Part shown: positions 1 to 10,156 of the stretch, in pieces
Position numbering within the stretch: the stretch's first letter is position 1
How the letters are laid out: the number at the start of each line of letters is the position of its first letter
Source of the DNA: Triplophysa rosa
Taxonomy: Eukaryota > Chordata > Actinopteri > Cypriniformes > Nemacheilidae
Length of the DNA: 64,000 bases
Assembly: GCF_024868665.1 (NCBI RefSeq)
Contig: NC_079905.1
Location: forward strand, 9,945,080 to 10,009,079
Direction of reading: 5' to 3'
Notes under the pieces: generated by a model
What the model was told of the DNA's origin: nothing
Seen by the model: only the letters and a program-made list of their open reading frames with translations
Databases searched by the model: none
Made by a program: the position numbers and the translations under genes

Positions 1-143
1 GGATCTGCCAATGCCTGTGAGAAGACCTCTTTCAAGTTTTTAAGGCAAGAGCTTCCTGTCCGGTTAGCCAACATCATGAAGGAGATTGACTTCCTCCCAG
101 ACAAACTGCTCAGCACCCCTTCACTGAAGCTGCTTCAAAGCTG
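1..143 (+). CDS. pdk4: pdk4 first visible coding exon (partial)
   Basis: Reads [20 protein letters not shown] onward in frame 1 and ends in the Leu-Gln-Ser-Trp codons. The Trp codon is split, TG|G. The donor is GTGAGA at 144. The window starts inside this exon or at its border. Confidence 0.9.
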
Positions 144-3100
144 GTGAGAACTGAATTGCAAAGATACAGACCGTTTCAAACATTTTTGCTCCCCAGATAG
201 TAGGCAACCGTGTCCTGTTCCCCTTTGTAAACCTGCATGACTTTTTTCTTGTGCAGAACACAAGAAATCTTTTTTTTAGAATGTTGGTAACCAAACAACG
301 TTGATCCCCATTGACAACCACTGATGCATTTCTCAGAATATCTTCTTTTGTGTTTCACAGAAGAAAGAGTCATATACATGTTTTGAATATAGATGGGAAT
401 GAATAAATGATGAATAAATATTTCTGTGTGAACTCTTTTTAAGATGAAAAATTATTTTCTTCCTGGTGGTCAGATTGTTCTACAATAATATTAGGAAACA
501 GTTGCGTTGATATGAAAGCTGTGTAGAGTCAGCACATTAGGGGGACATCCTGGTAAAAAATTAGGATGTCAACAACTTTCGTCAGCATTTTTAATTATTT
601 TGCTTCTATTATGGCTTGTTGAAACTGTTTAGACTGAACCGTATAATCATGTTACTCTGGATTCTAACAGATAAATGATGTGTGGTACTGAAATTTGAAC
701 CTGAGGTCACAGTTCATTTGTATTTACATCATGAAAACACAGTTGCTGAGTCGACATTCTGACATCGGTCCGTTTATCTGACAAAAACTATAAAGAAATC
801 TGTTATCTGTCTGTGGATTGTGAATTGGTCGAGTAAAGATCTGTGATAGTTAACTTTAAACCCTATGTAAACAAATTGATTGTAAACCCTTGATTCATTT
901 GTTGAGTACTGCATCTACTGGGAGGTTAATATTACAAAAATAATTTGAATAATGGTTGGTAATAAAAACATTAAGGGTTGGCAGTCTTAAACCTTATTTA
1001 AGGGTTGGCAGTATTTAACCTATACATGTGCTATGTGTATGTGATTTAAATAGCTCATTGTTCATGGAAAGTTTGTAAGTGTAAGAATAGACTTTGTTTT
1101 GAAGCGTTGAATGGAATTTGGAAGGAAAGAATGATTTGTAATGTAAACCCAAACATGAAGCGACATAGTCTTTTGTCATCTGGTTTGGCAAAGGCTTTGT
1201 GTTCAAGGCAACTGAACAACACAAAAAAAATGTAAACTGGTTATTTTTTGCTGACTTGCTGGATTCATTCAAAGGCTGTTATGAAAACTGTAGAGGAATG
1301 TAAATTTCTTCAATATCGAATGTATCACACGGTGATTTATTCAGCAAACTATATGCTGCTTGGTAAAACACTCTTTGCTTGAGGGAAATGCCTCAAGTCA
1401 TTATTTAAAATAACGAATATTATTTATTTTAATTTCTATTTAAGACTGTTCTTGGATTATTAACTTGGCAAATGGTGAAAAGCATTTTTAAATATTCACA
1501 ATGTTGGTCTTACATTGGCACGTCCTACTTCTTTGCTCATTGTCTGTTTGTCCACAAGAATTTATGATTCATGCATGCTTAGATTAAAGACCAAGCTAAC
1601 GTTCACTTTTATTAAAATGCTATACAGTCTCAAATACCATGCACACTACATAAACAGGTGTGTGCTGTAACATTTTTAGTCTTGCTGTAATATAAACAAA
1701 TACTTGATATGGTGTAATGACACCAAACAGTCACTCATGTAAATATCTGCTAGTACAGAATATTCATTGTGTCACGTGTTGTGAGGCTGTTGTGCTTGTT
1801 GCATACGTCACCTCTGCCCCATAGGTGGATTTGATTTACTCCATCTATAAAATTATCCATGCAAAGCCATTTAATCACAACCTGCCAAAATGTATCATTA
1901 GCGCTGATGGCAATATGAATGGGATCAGTAGCTACTATGGGCGTAACGGTTCTCGGTAAAAAAATTAACCGCACGGTTCTCCACCAACCGGCTCATCTTA
2001 AATGTGACGACGCATTTATAATATGGTTCGTTAGAAATTATAATGCGTATAACAGACTGACAAAGTTCAGCTAATTTATGTTTGTCGATGGATACACATT
2101 TAATACCTACAACAAATCAAATAACATAGACAAATTTCAATAGGATTGATGTATGCTTTAATATGACCAGTCATGTATGCTTTCATCACCCGGGTGTTGT
2201 GAGCGCGTGAGTGCAGGTGAGACCTGAACAGCACATGTTACTCATTCAAGACTTGCCAATTTAAACATTTAAGTGCAAGATGATGCACAAGAAAACAAGC
2301 TCGCACGCTGTGAGAAGATCCGAAGCGCGCATAAGGAAAGTCTCAGACATGGCGCAAATATTGAGTTGTCTTGGAAGAAAAAGGATACGTGGTATTTATA
2401 ACGCCGACTGCATTATTCTTCAAGAAGAAAGTCATATTCAGTTAGGATGCCTTGAGGGTGAGTAAAACATGGGGATTTTTTTCTTGACTGAAGTATCCCT
2501 TTAACAACAGCTTTTTGCTCTTAAAAACAGGTATGCACAGAGTCTAATGGAACTCGTTGACTTTCTGGAGAAGGATCCCGATGATAAAAAAGTTTTGACT
2601 AGGTAAGTACGATATTAACGGCTATTCTTGGAAATGTCCAAAGTCCTCGAGGAATCCTACACATATTTAGCTCATGAATGTTTAACCTGGCTTCAGCCTG
2701 CATTCAGTGACCTCTAATAACACAGTGACGTGTCTCTCAGGTTCACCGAAACGCTGATCAATGTCAGGAACAGACATAACAACGTGATGCCCACAATGGC
2801 ACAGGGAGTGTTAGAGTACAAGGATGCTTTTGGCGTGGATCCTGTGACCAATCAGAACGTCCAGTACTTTTTGGATCGCTTCTACATGAGCCGAATCTCC
2901 ACACGCATGCTGATGAATCAGCACAGTAAGTGCTCGGGAAGCTGTCGCCAAATAACCAGTATATTCTCTCATAGCTACAAGTGTAATGGACTATTCGATA
3001 ATCTAAAACAAATTTAAGAGACCGCATGGAGTATTTGTCATCTTGCAGGGATAAGACATGTTGATTTTGATCAAAATGAAAGCCATTGTGTGTCCACTAA

Positions 3101-6100
3101 CAATATAGAATACTGTGTTAAATATGTCAGTTTTGTTGTTTAGAGATAAAATGTACTTTTAACTCAATGTGTTTAATCTCAGCATTAATCTTTGATGGCA
3201 GCACCAATCCAGCCCACCCCAAACACATCGGCAGTATCGACCCAAACTGTGACGTTGTGGAGGTTGTAAAAGGTAATTAGCCATGCAACTTTCCCCGTCT
3301 AACACTTTTTACTATGCCAATGAAAGCCAATAAAATTCTGAATGAGAGACACAGAAATTTCCTGCTCCACATTCAAATGGCTTGAAATGTGTTTTCTGAT
3401 TTGTCTGCCTAGCTTAAATGGATAGTTCACCCAAAAATGAAATTTCTCTATTCAATAACTCACCCTCCTGTCATTTCACACCTGTATGACTTTCATCTTC
3501 TGCAGAACCCAAAAGAAGATATTTTGAAGAATGTTGTTAACTGGACCCCATTTACTTGCATTGGTTTTGCATGGGTGCTGCCGCTGTTCTGTTACCAACT
3601 TTCTTCAAAATATCTACTTTGTGTTCTACGGAAGAAAGAAAGTCATACAGGTTTAAAATGACAAGAGGGTGAGTGAATGATGACAGAATTTCAGAATTTT
3701 CATAACTAAATCCCTTTAACCTGGGGGAAAACATTGTCGTAGGCCCATCGTGGAATAAATCTCGATCTCCTTCTCATTCCAGATGCTTATGAGAGTTCCA
3801 AGATGCTGTGCGATCAGTACTATTTGACCTCTCCCGAAGTGGAAATCAAACAAGTGACCTGTGAGCGAGACTTTTCTCTCTACTTTCAGTTCAGTGTTTC
3901 TTTGTGTGCGTAGTGCGCGGTGAGTCCTGACCTTTAAGAAAGCTTGAACTGTGCAGCGGCTGTCTCTGTCTCTGCCGTGTCATATACCAACAACTGATTC
4001 AAACGAATCTAAAGATATAAGACTGTGTGACGGTGCAAAGGTGGTGGACATAAATTGCATTCTTTTGTGTGGGGTAACACATGCCTGGAGTGTGTCATTA
4101 TGCTTTTTTAGCTTATACAGTACATGTCTTATCAATATCATGACCTAGAATTAGACTTTACAGTAAGATACAGCATGTGGGTTGGTAGGACTAAATCTTT
4201 TTTAAATTTGTTGCACAGCATGTCAAAACAAAACTATTATATAACCTGTATAGATCCAAGCTGTGTAAATAGTTGCATAATGGCAAAATCTTGGCACAGT
4301 TACCTTCTCTTACCTCTCAGATGTGTAAATAGCTCTGTATTGTGGTGTCAAGCAAGGTGAACCTCACAAGGTTCAGTAAGCGCCGTTTGCAACTGGTCAC
4401 CTGCTTTACCAACACATAGTAACAATTTAGCCAGTATATTGTAATCTTCCTGAGGAGATGTGGTGGCAGGCCAATGTTTATTTCTATATTGCAAGTTAAT
4501 GTAGGCAAGCATGTTACAATGTTATTTTTTGCAGATAAAGGACCCAACGAGCCCATACACATAGTTTATGTGCCTTCTCATCTGTACCACATGCTTTTTG
4601 AGCTCTTCAAGGTACTTTGAATCAATTTCCAGGTGCTTTACACAATACACTCAGCCATTGAGAGAAAGAGTCTCGTCAACTCCATTAACTCCAATGGATC
4701 ACTTTTTTCACAGCAATGGCGGTTCATGGAGTCTCTCAATAGTTCCCGGATGTTGCTCTGGCTAAACAGACCCAATGATGTAAACTTTTTACACTTTTAA
4801 AGACATACAGTAAGTCATTTAATGGATACACAAATTAAAGAAATAAAAGAGAAAATATTGAAAAATTTGAACGTCCGTTGTCGCGACTCTCTCTCTCTCT
4901 CAACGGCTCCGAGTACACTTACGTAAGCGCAAAAAGGTTTTAAAGGGATAGTTGAGTTTCACTCAAACATGAAAATCTGGTTATTTACTTAACCTCGTGT
5001 TGTTACAGAACCATACCTGTACGGCTTTCTTTCCTCCATTGAACTCAACGGAAAAGTTTTGCATGACTTGCTTAGAAAATATGCAGGAACCAGTGATGTT
5101 TGGTACATTGACGTCAGGAGTTAAATGTGACCCTGGACCACAAAACCAGTCATAAGTCGCACGGGTATATTTGTAGCGATACATCGTATGGCTCAAATTT
5201 ATCAATTTTTCTTTTATGCCAAAAATCATTAGGATATTAAGTAAAAAAGATCATGTTCCATGAAGATATTTTGTAAATTTCCTACCGTAAATATATCAAA
5301 ACTTATTTTTTGTGGGGGAAAAAACAGCGTCTCTGATGGACAACTTTAAAGGCCATTTTCTCAATAGTTCTTGAGAATCTCAATCCGATTTCAGATTTTC
5401 AAATAGTTATATCTCGGCCAAATATTGTCCTATCTTAACAAACTTTACATCAATAGAAAGCTTTATTCAGCGTTCAGGTGATGTATTAATCTCAATTTCC
5501 TCAAAAATTGAGCTTTATGACTGGTTTTGTGGTCCAGGGTCACAAATATGAGATGTAGGCCCACATGGAAAGTGACCAACAATGCTATCATACTGAATGA
5601 CTTTAGAGGACTTGGAATGAAGCTTTTGTGATCCTTGAAAATTATAGTGTTTGGAACAATATGAGGATGAATAATGACCGATGTTTCATTTTTAGGTGAA
5701 CAAACCCTTAAAGCTATCAACTGTGTGTTTGTGATAAACACACATGCATTTGAATGTCATGTAAGGTTGTTTCTCTCCATAACAGAATGCAATGAGAGCA
5801 ACTGTGGAAACCCATGAAAACAGCCTACATCTCCCACCCATCAAAGTGAGAGTTTCTTTAGGAAAAGAAGACCTGACCATCAAGGTGAGCTCTTTTTGAC
5901 GCACACCTCAGCCACATGGATGTTACGGTTTATCAAGAGTCGATCATTTTACCTCACAAACACGCAGAGCAATGAGGACATAAACATGTTTTGTAATGTC
6001 TCCTGTGTCATATTAGATGTCTGACAAAGGAGGCGGAGTTCCCTTGAGGAAAATTGAAAGACTTTTCAGCTACATGTATTCAACCGCGCCGAGTCCTGTG

Positions 6101-6707
6101 GTGGAAGATACCCGCAACGCTCCGCTGGTAAGAGCTGCAGTTGTGTGAATATTTCTTTCTAACCCTAATGTTTGCTGCTGTAGAGCTAAAGGGAGTTAGC
6201 AGACTTGCAAATTAGCCGAATAACCAACAGCTCAGTTTGTTGTTTACACCAGATTAGAATTGTAATGCTTTTTTCTCTCGCTCGCTTTGTTGCTTTACAG
6301 GCTGGTTTTGGCTATGGTCTTCCTATCTCCCGCCTGTATGCCAAGTATTTCCAGGGGGACCTGCAGCTTTACTCCATGGAGGGACATGGCACAGCGGCAG
6401 TCATATATTTAAAGGTATTTTACACACTTTCTGTTTTAAAATTGATAAAAACTTTGAGTTAAATCTGTTATAAAGTGCACAACCTCACTCATACAGTGTG
6501 CTTCTACATAAAATGTAATGTTTGTTTTCAAACTGTTTAGTCGTTTTTTTTTGTTGATAACAGGCCTTATCTACAGAATCAATTGAAAGGCTTCCTGTCT
6601 TCAACAAGTCAGCTTTAAGACATTATCAAACAAGTATGGAGGCAGATGACTGGTGCATCCCGAGCAGAGAGCCCAAGAAACTAGGAAAGTATGAGTACAG
6701 TGTTTGA
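1..6707 (+). CDS. pdk4: pyruvate dehydrogenase kinase 4, 5'-partial gene
   Basis: Mitochondrial matrix kinase that phosphorylates the E1-alpha subunit of pyruvate dehydrogenase and switches the complex off when fat is burned. Ten exons join in frame to 370 residues: 1-143, 2531-2602, 2741-2925, 3183-3272, 3783-3860, 4535-4611, 5786-5884, 6017-6127, 6301-6414, 6564-6707. All have GT/AG borders. The human protein has 411 residues, so about 40 N-terminal residues, including the targeting peptide, lie upstream. Visible landmarks are the regulatory helical domain ([11 protein letters not shown]), the GHKL ATPase N-box (ELFKNAMRAT), the G1 box (DKGGGV), the G2 box ([16 protein letters not shown]) and the C-terminal DW motif ([13 protein letters not shown]). 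PDK2 and PDK3 are close relatives; the C-terminal [13 protein letters not shown] and the asb4/ppp1r9a synteny favour PDK4. Oddities are DKGGGV where relatives have DRGGGV, and GTAAVIYL where relatives have GTDAVIYL. Confidence 0.93.
144..2530 (+). other. pdk4 intron with repeats
   Basis: No exon seen. Bases about 200-470 hold a decayed copy of the TTAAAGGGATAG miniature element (CTTCTTTTGTGTTTCACAGAAG near the middle). From about 1934, GGGCGTAACGGTTCTCGG resembles the start of a hAT-type repeat. The rest is AT-rich. Confidence 0.5.
2531..2602 (+). CDS. pdk4: pdk4 exon, helical domain
   Basis: 72 nt after AAAAACAG; encodes [20 protein letters not shown] and a few more residues. Donor GTAAGT. 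Enters in phase 2 and leaves in phase 2. Confidence 0.9.
2741..2925 (+). CDS. pdk4: pdk4 exon, regulatory domain
   Basis: 185 nt after TCTCTCAG; encodes [20 protein letters not shown] through the PVTNQN and [20 protein letters not shown] signatures. The latter contains the conserved His of the family. Donor GTAAGT. Confidence 0.93.
3183..3272 (+). CDS. pdk4: pdk4 exon
   Basis: 90 nt; encodes [20 protein letters not shown] and CDVVEVVK. Acceptor AATCTCAG, donor GTAATT. Confidence 0.92.
3414..3719. mobile_element. cyprinid miniature inverted-repeat element (family A)
   Basis: About 306 bp in a pdk4 intron. Starts TTAAATGGATAGTTCACCC and ends in decayed TAAATCCCTTTAA. The interior is a long imperfect palindrome: ACCTGTATGAC and TCTTCTGCAGAACCCAAAAG on one arm, their complements on the other. 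The same family recurs in the window and resembles the zebrafish Angel-type elements; the name is from memory. Confidence 0.75.
3783..3860 (+). CDS. pdk4: pdk4 exon
   Basis: 78 nt; encodes [20 protein letters not shown] and EIKQVT. Acceptor ATTCCAG, donor GTGAGC; leaves in phase 1. Confidence 0.92.
4535..4611 (+). CDS. pdk4: pdk4 exon, start of ATPase domain
   Basis: 77 nt; encodes [20 protein letters not shown] then FELFK, the first half of the ATP-binding N-box. Acceptor TTTTTTGCAG, donor GTACTT. Confidence 0.92.
4940..5711. mobile_element. family A miniature element split by another element
   Basis: The left end TTAAAGGGATAGTTGAG and the right end TTTTTAGGTGAACAAACCCTTAA belong to family A. 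They are separated by an unrelated inverted-repeat element at 5126-5544. Lies in the pdk4 intron 4612-5785. Confidence 0.6.
5126..5544. mobile_element. inverted-repeat DNA element, TGTGACCCTGGACC termini
   Basis: The first 30 bases at 5126-5155 are the exact reverse complement of 5515-5544. The termini read TGTGACCCTGGACCACAAAA inward. No coding capacity. Non-autonomous DNA transposon inserted in an older element. Confidence 0.8.
5786..5884 (+). CDS. pdk4: pdk4 exon, N-box Asn
   Basis: 99 nt, phase 0-0; begins [20 protein letters not shown] and supplies the Asn of the N-box. Acceptor CATAACAG, donor GTGAGC. Confidence 0.93.
6017..6127 (+). CDS. pdk4: pdk4 exon, G1 box
   Basis: 111 nt; [20 protein letters not shown] then the flexible ATP-lid segment. 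The G1 Asp and Gly residues are present. Acceptor TATTAG, donor GTAAGA. Confidence 0.93.
6301..6414 (+). CDS. pdk4: pdk4 exon, G2 box
   Basis: 114 nt; [20 protein letters not shown] then [18 protein letters not shown]. Acceptor GCTTTACAG, donor GTATTT. Confidence 0.94.
6564..6707 (+). CDS. pdk4: pdk4 terminal coding exon
   Basis: 144 nt including [23 protein letters not shown], then the DW motif in [14 protein letters not shown] and a tail ending YEYSV. The 3' UTR follows. Confidence 0.94.
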   Translation, partial: ALSTESIERLPVFNKSALRHYQTSMEADDWCIPSREPKKLGKYEYSV

Positions 6708-9700
6708 GAGCGAGGGAACGCTCATATGACAAAAATAGGGACTTAAAGGTCAGTGTTGCGGAGACCTTCTTTAGGATAACTATGTACGTGACTATTCAGG
6801 TATTTCAGAAGCATGGTGTTATCAAAGGTTTGATTATTGACTTTTTGAATGTTACAGTATGAACAACAAGGCATTTTTGTCTTCCATCTCTCACGTTGGT
6901 AATATTAACCACACACTTAGTTTGTGGTGCTAACACTATAGTCTTCAGAGAACACGTTCAGTTTCTCTATAATAGGGAAAATATTTGAACTTCAGTGGAT
7001 TGCTGAAAGTGATTGGTCGTTTGAGCATGTGTCGATTCCTACACATTTCCATGGATTGTAAGGCAGACGAACTGAGACTGTAAGTGTTCTAGAGGTTGTG
7101 TTTTAGACAGCGGGGCCAAGTTATTTGCCTTACGTATTTGGAAGAACACAAATACATAAAAAGTAATCAAGGCTGTTGTAATTTCCTTGAGGGAAAATGC
7201 ATTCACAATGCAAGCCTTAGAATGACAATAATTGTATATTCTATTGTTTCTCTTTGCAGTGTTAGAAATTTTCCTGTAACAGTTAGACCTACTGTCTAAC
7301 AACTCCATGTAGTTTTGATTGTGAAAATGTGATGCTGTGGCCAAATCATTCAACATTAGGTACATGCATTTAAAAATATTAATACTATTAATAAAACATT
7401 GTAAGTATTACTAAAAACGTTGACGTAACATTCACGTTACTACACTGACATTTACTGAAGGCTTTCCTATTACAGAACTTTCATAAAATTTGACTCTTTA
7501 TAATCTAATTATGAAAACTGAATAGTTTAAATTGTGTCACTAAGAACTGAATAAGGCACAGGATTGCAACTGTGGTAGTATTTAAGTGGCTAAATGGATT
7601 AGACAGTTTCGATCTTTTACAAAGTGTAACATGTATGATTATTGTGACAACAGCTTCTGGCCGAACATTTCACATTTTAGTGTGAACAAACAACATGCAG
7701 CATCATAGTGAATTACCGATTTCTATTTTATTATTATTATAGCTTATTAGGTTTCAAGCATGATGGCAATATTTTCTTTATTTTTATTCGCATTTCGAAG
7801 ATAAATGTCCTATTTTTAATTGTGTTGTCTCAGGATTGTGACGATTGTTTTTTTTTTGAGAGTTGTTATTTTGTTGCTGTTGTTTATGTGTATTTTTGTA
7901 GCTATTAAAATGCAATGTGAAGGACCTGAATGAATCGTAAGGGAACTGAAAGAGGCAATAGCTGTTTTCTTTTGAGCGACACTTAGCAAAAAGGATCATT
8001 TGCACGTTTCCTGTTATAATCCACAACTGACTTTTACAGTGTAGTGTCCTCATTCATACAGTACCTCATAATGTTAATTTGCTGTCATGGAGAACTCGAT
8101 CACTTTCCGTCCTTTTTAAAACACGCTGCTTCCTGACGTTTTCAATCCACAGTTCTGTATTTAGAAAGCAGCTAAACTCTAAACTGTGTTTGCCTCACTG
8201 AAATAATGGATACTGAGCAATCTTCATAGATTCAATGCTGAGTGTCTGTTTATGTACTATTAAAACAATGAATGAGAAAACGAGTGCAGTTTGTTTTTCA
8301 TTTCACTTTGTTTATGTGTGTAACTTGCTAGTTTAAAGAACAAGTTTCACAACAAGTTGTCATATGCACACACAAAAAAACATGTTTACATAGGCCTATG
8401 TTTACTATATAAGGCATATACTGTCAGCCCATATACTTTTGGTCTAGTTTTATCTTTGTCAAACAAATCATTTTAAAAGTGATTACGACAACAGGACTGT
8501 TTTTGCACACACATGCATAAATTGCACATTGTACATAATATATATATATACATATATTGCGCAGCACCTGCACTTTACAGTACATGGACACTTCCCCACT
8601 CCCCTACACTATTTATATATTGTTTATATATAGTTTAACCTTTCTTCCTTTCCTATCTCTTTTTCTACTCTATTCGGACAGTTGAAAAAGCATTTCACTG
8701 CATGTCATACTATGTATGGTTTTGTATGTGACGAACAAACTTTGAATTTGAATTTACAAACGTATGTTTACTAATTGGTCAGATTATTCTGTTGTTACAA
8801 TACACATAAATTATCACATAAGTTTTCACATATTGCGTTATAATTTTATTATGTAATCTTGAGTGCATTGCTTAAAGGGCAAGATTCCTGGCAAAAAGCC
8901 TCTGTGTTCCCGGGCTGTATTTACAGGCCTGGAACAAAACGATCCATCTTTCCTTTTGCACGTCTACCACTCTCTCCTGACAGCACTTGAGATTGTGTCT
9001 CTGACACCAATGCCCGTCCCCGTCTAAAAACAGTGCTATTTCAGGAGCTATAACTGCACCGCCTGACCTGTCAATCATACACACAATGTCCCCCATTCCC
9101 AAAGCCAAACAACTGCCTACTAGTTTCTAATATCCATTGAGAAGTACTATGCACACTTGTTGAACTCTTTATATTTTCATATTTACTATTTTAGTGGTTT
9201 AATCTCATAATCAGCAAGGGAAAACCATGAATGTCGGCCTGTATTTTAGTGTTAGAGATACACAGTGACTTTCTTAGTTTTATCTCCCTTTCTCTGTAGG
9301 GAACGAGTGGAAACAGGGTGTCTGCTGGATAGAAGAATCATTGCTTCCAGATGACATTGTGTGGGGTACAGAGATTGATTAATGATTAAATCCACATATT
9401 TCTCTTTAAAATCAGTGAAGAATTAAAAAAGAAAGATCTGAAAAATCTGTTCATAAATAACTCTTTGTTTGGAGTCTACACTAGTTGTCAAAAGTGTGAT
9501 AACAGTTGTGAGAGGGGTTTAGAAAAAATACCCTGAGCTGATAACCTATAATCACTATTACACATTGGTGGTCAATGGCTCGTAATTCATAAATGTATAC
9601 ATACACTACAATATACATTTGTATTACATACTGTATTTTTAGCAATAAAAAATCATGCTTGGCATATTTGAAAACCCGTGAACTAATATACAGATATGGA

Positions 9701-9773
9701 ATGTCTGACAGGCCACCATGACGTTCCGCTAAACTCTTGGTGTTGTACCGCAGTAGTCGTATGTCTATATAAT
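6708..9773 (+). other. pdk4 3' UTR and intergenic DNA
   Basis: No gene recognised. The pdk4 3' UTR probably runs to about 7.9-8.3 kb; ATTAAA-type signals occur near 7902 and 8262. Short ORFs here lack family resemblance. A LINE 3' end lies at about 8500-8756. Confidence 0.4.
8500..8756 (+). mobile_element. 5'-truncated LINE 3' end
   Basis: Ends GCATTTCACTGCATGTCATA, then GTATGTGACGAACAAACTTT and a short TGAATT repeat tail, the pattern of truncated non-LTR retrotransposon 3' UTRs in fish. The left border is unclear. The clade is not assigned. Confidence 0.45.
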
Positions 9774-9955
9774 GGCTGGAATACACTACAAGACTTTTCA
9801 AATCTGAACAGATTTTTTTTAAACTAGACATCATACACTTCAGATAGAAACACACTAACTGATCAAATCTGCAGACTGGCACAGACTTTCTGCAACAAGT
9901 CCAGACTGAAAATCTGGGCAAAATCTGAGCAAAAGTCTTGTAGTGTGTTTTAGCC
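9774..9955. mobile_element. miniature element in the asb4 3' UTR
   Basis: The ends GGCTGGAATACACTACAAGA and CTTGTAGTGTGTTTTAGCC are inverted repeats with few mismatches. About 182 bp. It starts 12 bases beyond the asb4 stop codon, so it must lie in that gene's 3' UTR. Confidence 0.65.
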
Positions 9956-9967
9956 TTAAGTCAGATA

Positions 9968-10156
9968 TCAGTATATGATTCCTACAGGCTCCAGAAGCAG
10001 GTATTTTTTCACTGATGGAGGAAGAATGAGTTGCTGGACACCCTGTTGGCAGCGACTGGACATTGCAGAACGTATCGCACATCTGGCCAGATGTTGTAGA
10101 GTGCGTGGATTGTTGGTACATACGGCAAACAAGGAGTCGTAGAAATCCATGTGCCG
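9968..10156 (-). CDS. asb4: asb4 exon 5, SOCS box
   Basis: 189 nt including the stop; [20 protein letters not shown], then the SOCS box with [10 protein letters not shown] and [18 protein letters not shown], the family C-terminus. Acceptor TTTATTTAG. Confidence 0.94.
   Translation of the reverse strand, partial: RHMDFYDSLFAVCTNNPRTLQHLARCAIRSAMSSRCQQGVQQLILPPSVKKYLLLEPVGIIY

Noticed and set aside
2280..2465. 61-residue ORF upstream of the second pdk4 exon
   Set aside because: Inside an intron and a repeat-like stretch, no splice link to pdk4 needed, no recognisable domain.
9481..9921. Minus-strand ORF of 146 residues next to asb4
   Set aside because: Its start lies in the miniature element at 9774-9955 and the rest is low-complexity; no family features.
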